This document shows, one piece after another, positions 58,104-64,000 of a stretch of 64,000 nt of DNA. The position numbers and the translations under genes were made by a program. Position 1 is the stretch's first letter. Each line of letters opens with the position of its first letter. Under the pieces are notes generated by a model that made no database searches, was not told the DNA's origin, and saw only the letters and a program-made list of their open reading frames with translations. Source of the DNA: an uncultured Clostridia bacterium. Its GTDB lineage: Bacteria > Bacillota > Clostridia > Christensenellales > Aristaeellaceae. The stretch lies in assembly GCA_937894675.1 (NCBI GenBank), contig CALCQO010000045.1, positions 1 through 64,000 of the forward strand, in the 5' to 3' direction.

Positions 58104-59098
58104 TGAAAAAACTACTGGTTCTGCTGCTGTGCGTATTGATGCTGCCTTCCATGGCCTTGACCCAGGACGAAGCGCCGCTGTATACCGCCCTGTTGCGCTA
58201 CAACGCCCTGGTGTATCCTGACCCTGTCAGCGAGCAGCAGCTCGCCAGGCTGAACAAAGGCCAGCGGGTGGACATCTACGAGGTGCTGCCCGCAAGGCTG
58301 AAAGTAGGCCGGGAAGGCAAGGTGCTGGGCTACATCAAGCGGGAAAAGCTGGATGATTACACCGTCACCACTCTGCAGGTAGGCAAGGTGCCCACCTACC
58401 CGGGCATCCAGAACACCTACCTTGGCTGGGTGGCCACCCCCACCCCTGTACGGGACGCCCCCGGCGTAAGCGGCGCGGAGCTGATTACCATGTACGAAGG
58501 CGCGCGCCTTGCCTTTATCGGGGTGGAGAACGGCTGGGCCAAGCTGATTTTCAAACGTCAGTACGGCTATGTGGACACCCGGGATCTCAAGGAGCTGCTG
58601 CCGGTCAACCTAACCGGGGAAAATGATCCCGACGCCCCCATCGCTGCGTACACTTCTTTTTACAACATCGCTACCGACGAAAACAACCTGAGCCGCATCC
58701 TGAATTTGGAGGTCTCCTGCGAAAAGTTTGAGACCATCACCATCCAGCCCGGCACAAATTTTGATTTCAACCGCGACCTTGGCCCCTACCGCAAATCCAA
58801 CGGATATCATCCCGCTATCGTCCTGATTGACGGCGGCACCCAGCTGGGCTACGGCGGCGGCACATGCCAGGCTTCCAGCACCCTGTACAATGTGGTGCTG
58901 CAATTGCCCGGGCTGCAGGTAGACCACCGGCGCCCCCACGGGCCAGGCGGCATCTCCTACCTGCCCCACGGCGCGGACGCGGCGGTGGGCAACACCACCC
59001 AGAACTTCAAGTTTTCCAACAACTATCCCTTCCCTGTGCGCATCGAGGGCACTGTGCAGGACGGGGCGCTGACCATCTGCATCTGGCGCACCATGTAA
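58103..59098 (+). CDS. VanW-family exported protein with SH3-like repeats, copy 2
   Basis: A 331-residue tandem paralogue of the previous gene with the same plan: signal peptide (1-20), two SH3-like domains, and a VanW domain with G-Y-G-G-G-T-C-Q-A-S-S-T-L-Y-N-V-V and S-Y-L-P-H-G-A-D-A. It closes the surface operon and is followed by a strong terminator. A duplicated secreted pair implies two interacting or differently specific cell-wall proteins. Confidence 0.88.
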   Translation: MKKLLVLLLCVLMLPSMALTQDEAPLYTALLRYNALVYPDPVSEQQLARLNKGQRVDIYEVLPARLKVGREGKVLGYIKREKLDDYTVTTLQVGKVPTYPGIQNTYLGWVATPTPVRDAPGVSGAELITMYEGARLAFIGVENGWAKLIFKRQYGYVDTRDLKELLPVNLTGENDPDAPIAAYTSFYNIATDENNLSRILNLEVSCEKFETITIQPGTNFDFNRDLGPYRKSNGYHPAIVLIDGGTQLGYGGGTCQASSTLYNVVLQLPGLQVDHRRPHGPGGISYLPHGADAAVGNTTQNFKFSNNYPFPVRIEGTVQDGALTICIWRTM

Positions 59099-59129
59099 AG
59101 CGGGCTATCCTCTGCCCCAACAAAAAAAC

Positions 59130-59173
59130 AACGCGTTTCTCTCCGGCGTCCGCTGGAAGAAGCGCGTTTTTTT
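59130..59173 (+). terminator. Terminator of the surface operon
   Basis: An 11-bp stem (59130-59140 with 59158-59168) is followed by seven T (59167-59173). Confidence 0.8.
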
Positions 59174-59197
59174 CATCCATCCGAGAGTATAATTTTC

Positions 59198-59226
59198 TTG
59201 ACGCGGGGGGCGCGGTCTTCTATGAT
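59198..59226 (+). promoter_or_regulatory. Promoter of the YhcH gene
   Basis: TTGACG (59198-59203) and TATGAT (59221-59226) are 17 bases apart. Confidence 0.75.
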
Positions 59227-59255
59227 GGATGCATTAAACTAAGCGGAGGCAATGA

Positions 59256-59699
59256 ATGATTACCGATACATTGAAAAATATCAGCCTGTACAGGGGCATC
59301 AGCAAGCACATGGACACCGCCATCGATTTTATCCAGGCCGCCGACCTGAGCGCCCTGAGCGACGGCAAGCATGTCGTGGAGGGGGAGAATGTGTTCGTCA
59401 ACGTGATGTCCCCCCAGTTTAAGGAGCAGAACACCTGGGAAGCCCACCGCAACTATATCGACATCCAGATTGCCCTTGAGGAGGGGGAAACCATCCAGTG
59501 GCTGCCCCTTGAGGATGTCCCCGGCTGGAGCGAGTATGACATGGGCGGCGACTGTGTGCTGAGCCATGACAACAACCCCGGCATGGCCATCCCCATGCAG
59601 AAAGGCCAGTTCGCCGTGTTCTTCCCCCTGGACGCCCACAAGCCCGGCTTGGGCAGCGTGAAAGGCCATAAAGCCGTGGTTAAGGTGCGGGTGGAGTAA
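59256..59699 (+). CDS. YhcH/YjgK/YiaL-family protein
   Basis: A 147-residue cupin-fold protein of the DUF386 family (E. coli YhcH, EbgC). The D-I-Q-I-A-L-E-E-G-E-T-I stretch and the H-K-P-G-L-G-S metal-binding segment near the C-terminus fit the family. Members are proposed to act on sugars or sialic acid and may be anomerases. It is a single gene with its own promoter and terminator; its genomic neighbours give no further hint. Confidence 0.9.
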   Translation: MITDTLKNISLYRGISKHMDTAIDFIQAADLSALSDGKHVVEGENVFVNVMSPQFKEQNTWEAHRNYIDIQIALEEGETIQWLPLEDVPGWSEYDMGGDCVLSHDNNPGMAIPMQKGQFAVFFPLDAHKPGLGSVKGHKAVVKVRVE

Positions 59700-59719
59700 G
59701 CCCTCACCGCAGCAAATCA

Positions 59720-59764
59720 AACCGGAACCTTCCTGGATACAGTTTAGGAGGGTTCCGGTTTTTT
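59720..59764 (+). terminator. Terminator of the YhcH gene
   Basis: Arms AACCGGAACC (59720-59729) and GGTTCCGGTT (59751-59760), followed by TTTT. Confidence 0.88.
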
Positions 59765-59920
59765 ATCGCGCAGATGTTTAGCGAACTGCCGCGATTAGTA
59801 CCTTTTTCTATCTGAATATGTTTGAGAAGTATCAAGCAGCAGATAAATATTCTTCTACCCTATCCATGCCAACTAAAAGGCGGCGCATGGAACGATAAAC
59901 CAAAAGAAAACACCTTTTGA
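59765..59920. other. AT-rich intergenic region upstream of asnA
   Basis: About 150 bases without a gene. A short inverted repeat, CAAAAG and CTTTTG around 59901-59919, lies just before the -35 box of asnA and might bind a regulator; otherwise nothing is recognised. Confidence 0.4.
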
Positions 59921-59949
59921 TTGACAAAAAACCCCTGTCTTCCTATAAT
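59921..59949 (+). promoter_or_regulatory. Consensus promoter of asnA-glnN
   Basis: Perfect TTGACA (59921-59926) and TATAAT (59944-59949) are 17 bases apart. The start site is near 59956, giving a leader of about 20 bases. Confidence 0.9.
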
Positions 59950-59977
59950 TTCCCTATGTATTCAGAGGGAGGAATGT

Positions 59978-60985
59978 ATGTCGCGCACCATTGTCCCGGA
60001 GAACTATTTTTCCAGGCTGTCCCTGTACGAGACCCAGGAAGCCATCACCATCATCAAAAAGACCTTTGAGGATGCCCTGAGCAAGGCGCTGCACCTGAAG
60101 CGTGTATCCGCGCCCCTGTTTGTGGAAACAGCCTCTGGTTTAAACGATAACCTCAGCGGGGTGGAGCGCCCCGTTCGCTTTGACATCGCCCAGACCAATT
60201 CCCACGTGGAGGTGGTGCATTCCCTGGCTAAGTGGAAGCGCATGGCGCTGCACCAGTACTCATTCCCTGTGGGCGAAGGGCTGTACACCGACATGAACGC
60301 CATCCGCCGGGATGAGGAGCTGGACAACCTGCACTCCATCTATGTGGACCAGTGGGACTGGGAGAAGGTCATCACCCCGGAAATGCGCACCATGGCCACC
60401 CTGAAGGATGTGATGCAGCGCATCGTTACCGCCATCTGCATCACAAACGACATGCTGATGTGGAAATACCCCCGGCTGAACAACAACCTGGCGCGGGAAG
60501 CCCAGTTCGCCACCTCCCAGGAGCTGGAGGATCTATGGCCCTCCCTAAGCCCCAAGGAGCGGGAAATCCGCTTCGTGCGGGAAAGCGGCACCGCCTGCAT
60601 CCTGCAGATTGGGGGCAAGCTGAAAAGCGGCGTCAAGCACGACAACCGCGCCCCCGACTATGACGACTGGGCCCTCAATGGCGACATCCTCTTCTGGGAC
60701 AGCCTGCTGGGCGTCCCCATGGAATTGTCCTCCATGGGCATCCGCGTGTCCCCCCAGAGCCTGAAAGCCCAGCTGCGGGAAGCCGGGTGCGAGGACCGCG
60801 CGGCATTGCCCTTCCACAAAGCCCTGTTAAACGGGGAATTGCCCTACACCATCGGCGGGGGCATCGGGCAAAGCCGCATGTGCATGCTGCTCCTGCAAAA
60901 AGCCCACATCGGCGAGGTGCAGTCCTCCTTCTGGGATGAGGAAACCAAGACCATCTGCGAACAAAACGGCATTACACTGTTGTGA
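59978..60985 (+). CDS. asnA: Aspartate-ammonia ligase
   Basis: Makes asparagine from aspartate, ammonia and ATP; 335 residues. The start is ATG 59978 after AGAGGGAGG, and the ORF begins earlier only because the frame is open through the promoter. Class II aminoacyl-tRNA-synthetase-like motifs are present: P-V-G-E-G-L-Y-T-D-M, V-D-Q-W-D-W-E and the C-terminal G-G-G-I-G-Q-S-R-M-C-M. Ammonia-dependent AsnA is typical where ammonia is abundant. The following gene encodes glutamine synthetase III, so the operon assimilates ammonia into both amides. Confidence 0.96.
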   Translation: MSRTIVPENYFSRLSLYETQEAITIIKKTFEDALSKALHLKRVSAPLFVETASGLNDNLSGVERPVRFDIAQTNSHVEVVHSLAKWKRMALHQYSFPVGEGLYTDMNAIRRDEELDNLHSIYVDQWDWEKVITPEMRTMATLKDVMQRIVTAICITNDMLMWKYPRLNNNLAREAQFATSQELEDLWPSLSPKEREIRFVRESGTACILQIGGKLKSGVKHDNRAPDYDDWALNGDILFWDSLLGVPMELSSMGIRVSPQSLKAQLREAGCEDRAALPFHKALLNGELPYTIGGGIGQSRMCMLLLQKAHIGEVQSSFWDEETKTICEQNGITLL

Positions 60986-60998
60986 GAACGGAGGCATT

Positions 60999-63077
60999 AT
61001 GACACCGGATGAAATGTATGGATTGAACGTATTCAACGATGCGGTGATGCGCAGGCGCCTGCCCCGGGAAACCTACCAGGCGCTGCGGCGCACCATACAA
61101 TCCGGCCGCCGCCTGCCCGAGGAAGTGGCGGGCGTGATTGCCAACGCCATGAAGGACTGGGCCATCGAAAACGGGTGCACCCATTACACCCACTGGTTCC
61201 AGCCCTTAACCGGCGTGACCGCCGAAAAGCACGACGGTTTTTTAAATCCCACGGGGGACGGCAGCGCCATCATGGAGTTCAGCGCCAAGGAACTGGTGCG
61301 GGGTGAGCCGGACGCGTCCTCTTTCCCCTCCGGCGGGCTGCGCGCCACCTTTGAGGCCCGGGGCTACACCGGGTGGGATCCCACCAGTTTCGCCTTCATC
61401 AAGAACAATACCCTGTGCATCCCCTCGGTATTTTTAAGCTACTCGGGGGACGCCCTGGACAAAAAGACCCCCCTGCTGCGCTCCATGGATGCCCTCAACC
61501 GCCAGGGGCTGCGCATCCTGCGGCTGTTCTCCAACCGGGACGCCCAGCGGGTCATCCCCACCACCGGGCCGGAGCAGGAATACTTCCTGATTGACAAGGA
61601 CATGTACCAGAAGCGCCGCGACCTGCAGATGACCGGCCGCACTCTCTTTGGGGCGCGCCCTGTGAAGGGCCAGGAGCTGGACGACCACTACTTTGGCAGC
61701 ATCAAGCCTCGGGTGGTGGCCTTCATGCGGGATCTGGACGAGGAATTGTGGAAGCTGGGCATCCCCTGCAAGACGGAGCACAACGAAACCGCCCCCGCCC
61801 AGCACGAGCTGGCCCATGTGTACGAAAACTCCAACCTGGCTACCGACCACAACCAGCTGATTATGGATCTGCTGAAAAACACCGCCTGCAAGCACGGCAT
61901 GGTGTGCCTGCTGCACGAAAAGCCCTTCTCGGGCATCAACGGCTCGGGCAAGCACAACAACTGGGGCCTGTGCACCGACACAGGCATCAACCTGCTGGAG
62001 CCGGGCGAAACGCCCCAGGAGGACGCCCAGTTCCTGTTGTTCCTGTGCGCGGTATTAAAAGCAGTAGACTTGCACCAGGATTTGCTGCGCATCTCCGTGG
62101 CCACCGCCGGCAACGACTGCCGCCTGGGCAGCCATGAGGCGCCGCCCGCCATCATCTCCGTCTATTTGGGGGATGAACTGACAGCCGTGCTGGACGCCCT
62201 GGAGCACCAGAACACCTATGTAAAGGAAACCACCGCCTCCATGAGCGTAGGCGTGCACATGCTGCCCCGCATCCCCAAGGATTCCAGCGACCGCAACCGC
62301 ACCTCCCCCTTCGCCTTCTCGGGCAACAAGTTCGAGTTCCGCAGCCTGGGTTCCTCCAACTCCACCGCCGACCCCAACACGGTGCTCAACACCATCGTGG
62401 CCGACGTACTCTGCCAATTCGCTGACGAATTGGAAAAGGCGGGGGATTTCCAGCTGGCATGCCAGAAGCTGATTGTGGACACCATCAGCAGCCACAAGCG
62501 CGTCATTTTCAACGGCAACAGCTATTCTGACGAATGGGTGCAGGAAGCCAGCAGGCGCGGCCTGCTCAACCTGCCCAGCGTGCCCGACTGCCTGCCCTAT
62601 TTAATCAGCGAGGAAAATATTGCCCTCTACGCCCGTCAGCAGGTGATGAGCGAGACAGAGCTGCGCAGCCGCTATGAGATTCTGGCGGACAACTACTGCA
62701 AGGTTACGGTGATTGAGGGGCTGACCATGCTGGACATGGCCCGGCGGGACATCCTGCCCGCCGTCAGCCGGAATACCGCCCTTTTGTGCGACATCATCCA
62801 TTCCAAGAGCGGTCTGGTGGAAGGGACGCTGCCTGAGCAGGATACCCTGAACAAGCTGCACAGCCTGCTGACGCGGATGTATGAAGCGGTGGACAAGCTG
62901 GAAGCTGCCCTCAAGAGCGCGGAAAGCGGCGAATCCATCGAGCGGGCGAACAAATACCGCCAGCAGGTGCTCCCCGCCATGCAGGAACTGCGTGCCGCCG
63001 CCGACGCCGCCGAGCAGCTGAGCTTCCGCGACATGTGGCCCATGCCCGGTTACAGTGATATATTGGGCAGCATCTAA
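60999..63077 (+). CDS. glnN: Glutamine synthetase type III
   Basis: A 692-residue glutamine synthetase of the large hexameric GSIII class, found in anaerobes and some cyanobacteria. The start is ATG 60999 after CGGAGGC. The N-terminal part has the T-H-Y-T-H-W-F-Q-P-L-T-G stretch, the G-P-E-Q-E-Y-F-L-I-D metal-site strand, and G-I-N-G-S-G-K-H-N-N-W-G near the centre, diagnostic of GSIII. The final helical region is unique to the class. It is encoded 13 bases after asnA. Confidence 0.96.
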   Translation: MTPDEMYGLNVFNDAVMRRRLPRETYQALRRTIQSGRRLPEEVAGVIANAMKDWAIENGCTHYTHWFQPLTGVTAEKHDGFLNPTGDGSAIMEFSAKELVRGEPDASSFPSGGLRATFEARGYTGWDPTSFAFIKNNTLCIPSVFLSYSGDALDKKTPLLRSMDALNRQGLRILRLFSNRDAQRVIPTTGPEQEYFLIDKDMYQKRRDLQMTGRTLFGARPVKGQELDDHYFGSIKPRVVAFMRDLDEELWKLGIPCKTEHNETAPAQHELAHVYENSNLATDHNQLIMDLLKNTACKHGMVCLLHEKPFSGINGSGKHNNWGLCTDTGINLLEPGETPQEDAQFLLFLCAVLKAVDLHQDLLRISVATAGNDCRLGSHEAPPAIISVYLGDELTAVLDALEHQNTYVKETTASMSVGVHMLPRIPKDSSDRNRTSPFAFSGNKFEFRSLGSSNSTADPNTVLNTIVADVLCQFADELEKAGDFQLACQKLIVDTISSHKRVIFNGNSYSDEWVQEASRRGLLNLPSVPDCLPYLISEENIALYARQQVMSETELRSRYEILADNYCKVTVIEGLTMLDMARRDILPAVSRNTALLCDIIHSKSGLVEGTLPEQDTLNKLHSLLTRMYEAVDKLEAALKSAESGESIERANKYRQQVLPAMQELRAAADAAEQLSFRDMWPMPGYSDILGSI

Positions 63078-63101
63078 GAAATTAGATTGTTAATAACTAC
63101 A

Positions 63102-63151
63102 AAAACGCACCCCCTATGTTTGACGAAAGCCTGCGGATGGGGGTGCGTTTT
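63102..63151. terminator. Bidirectional terminator after glnN
   Basis: Arms AAAACGCACCCCC (63102-63114) and GGGGGTGCGTTTT (63139-63151) enclose a 24-base loop. It lies between convergent glnN and the nicotinamidase-like gene. Confidence 0.9.
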
Positions 63152-63174
63152 CTCATGCTGAAAAATGAATTGTC

Positions 63175-63702
63175 TTAGAAGTTCTCCACCACGACCTGGC
63201 AGGGAATCAGCGCTTGGAGCGCCGTTTCATGGCCCTTGGGGCTGGCGCCGGCGCAGCAGGCGGCATCCACATGGACAGGGATTTCCGGCAGGGCGGCTTT
63301 AAGAATCAAAGCATTGGACAGCACGCAGATATCGGTGCACAGGCCGATGAGGGTGATTTTGCTGATGGGTTCCTCCTGGTGCAGGGCTTTGATATGGTCG
63401 GCCAGCGCCAGGGAGCCGAAGGAGGGCTTGTCGATGATATCCTGCCCTTGCGCCAGGGTTTTCAATTCCCCCGCCAGGTGCCAGCCTTGGGTATCCCGGA
63501 TGCAGTGGGCGACAGGCAGCATGGTGCCTTCCTGGGTGGTTAAATACTCAGGAGTATGGGTGTCCCGGGTGAACACCAGCTTGCCGGGAAAGGTTTTCAC
63601 TTTTTCCTCCACCCTGGGCAAGATGGCCTGGGCTTCCTTGGTGCCCAGGGCGCCGGACACAAAATCGTTCTGCATGTCCACCACAATCAGAATTTCCAGC
63701 AT
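63175..63702 (-). CDS. Nicotinamidase-like cysteine hydrolase (isochorismatase family)
   Basis: A 175-residue hydrolase. Catalytic triad: Asp in V-D-M-Q-N-D-F (8-14), Lys in the K-P-S-F region, and Cys in G-L-C-T-D-I-C-V-L-S. The nicotinamidase-type stretch T-H-T-P-E-Y, then H-C-I-R-D-T-Q-G-W supports nicotinamide to nicotinate conversion in NAD salvage, although other amides are possible. It is followed by the aldose epimerase gene, 15 bases upstream on the same strand. Confidence 0.85.
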   Translation of the reverse strand: MLEILIVVDMQNDFVSGALGTKEAQAILPRVEEKVKTFPGKLVFTRDTHTPEYLTTQEGTMLPVAHCIRDTQGWHLAGELKTLAQGQDIIDKPSFGSLALADHIKALHQEEPISKITLIGLCTDICVLSNALILKAALPEIPVHVDAACCAGASPKGHETALQALIPCQVVVENF

Positions 63703-63717
63703 GGATGCTTCTCCTTC

Positions 63718-64000
63718 TCAGTACGTGCCAAAGGCATAGACTGTCACGCTGCGGAAGCTGTCCCCCGCTTTTAGGAAAGTGGTGGGAAACTCCTCATGGT
63801 TTACGGAATCCGGATGGTGCTGGGTTTCCAGGGCGATGCCGCCGTAGGGGCCGTAGTGCTCGCCCCCCTTGCCCCAATAGTTGAGGCCCTGGCCGGAGTA
63901 GCACTGCACCGCGGGCTGGTCGGTATAGACGCGCATTTCCCGGCGGGTGGCAGGCTCCTGCAGCACGGCGCACAGACGCAGCCCTTCCCCGGGCAAATCA
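63718..64000 (-). CDS. galM: Aldose 1-epimerase, C-terminal part (partial)
   Basis: The reading frame is open to the right window edge, so the N-terminus is beyond it. The visible 94 residues include G-I-A-L-E-T-Q-H-H-P-D-S-V-N, the GalM motif carrying the catalytic glutamate. The start of the shown protein is not the true start. GalM interconverts alpha- and beta-anomers of aldoses. The gene ends 15 bases before the nicotinamidase-like gene, likely in one transcript. Confidence 0.85.
   Translation of the reverse strand, partial: DLPGEGLRLCAVLQEPATRREMRVYTDQPAVQCYSGQGLNYWGKGGEHYGPYGGIALETQHHPDSVNHEEFPTTFLKAGDSFRSVTVYAFGTY

Overview
The window looks like the chromosome of an anaerobic, high-GC member of the Clostridia. 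Nearly every gene has a strong AGGAGG-type ribosome binding site. There is a trimeric-type [FeFe] hydrogenase, a type III pantothenate kinase, glutamine synthetase III and VanW-type surface proteins. Many predicted promoters match the sigma-A consensus with a 17-bp spacer. I would guess a Christensenellales-like lineage, but the sequence does not settle this. The first 2.9 kb is visibly AT-rich and unlike the rest, and probably arrived by transfer.

Layout. 1-2.9 kb: AT-rich island with a TetR regulator, an oxidoreductase, a small membrane protein and a decayed type I methylase fragment. 2.9-12.5 kb: pantothenate uptake and phosphorylation (ECF S-component, coaX), dusB, pyrH, tsf, rpsB, then two tandem esterases with mgtA. 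12.5-20.9 kb: hydrogenase locus, made of an hndABCD-like operon with an inserted HATPase gene. It is preceded by a second operon encoding a hydrogenase-like sensor, another HATPase, two DRTGG proteins and a PHP phosphoesterase. 20.9-25.5 kb: hflKC, tRNA and rRNA modification genes, a zinc-binding lipid-facing transporter subunit and tRNA-Leu(CAA). 25.6-29.4 kb: a GntR/URO-D pair, then a phosphodiester glycosidase gene coupled to a divergent Lgt-like gene. 29.4-36.1 kb: rsgA behind a leader peptide and terminator, rplJL behind an L10 leader, ligA and pcrA.

36.2-41.7 kb is one long leftward operon (XpaC-like, TelA, LemA-like, TPM, nucleotide pyrophosphatase/phosphodiesterase, MBL-like) that looks like envelope or stress housekeeping. 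41.8-45.2 kb holds a GATase-type hydrolase, a phosphoesterase, and a Crp/Fnr regulator divergent from a ferredoxin-like membrane protein, followed by ogt. 45.3-52.1 kb holds a sigma/anti-sigma/SIMPL operon, an MMPL exporter with an exported partner, and an Eis-like acetyltransferase. 52.2-59.1 kb is a rightward surface operon: M1 peptidase, GT2-GtrA glycosyltransferase, a second glycosidase/Lgt-like pair, a YnzC-type protein and two VanW proteins. 59.2-64 kb: a YhcH protein, an asnA-glnN nitrogen assimilation operon, a nicotinamidase-like hydrolase and a partial aldose epimerase.

Three systems deserve most attention. The first is the sensor/HATPase/DRTGG/PHP set next to the bifurcating-type hydrogenase. 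The second is the duplicated glycosidase plus Lgt-like module with altered catalytic residues. The third is a perfect palindrome placed at the class II activator distance between the Crp/Fnr gene and a divergent Fe-S membrane protein gene. All functional statements rest on reading motifs and context; no database search was possible.
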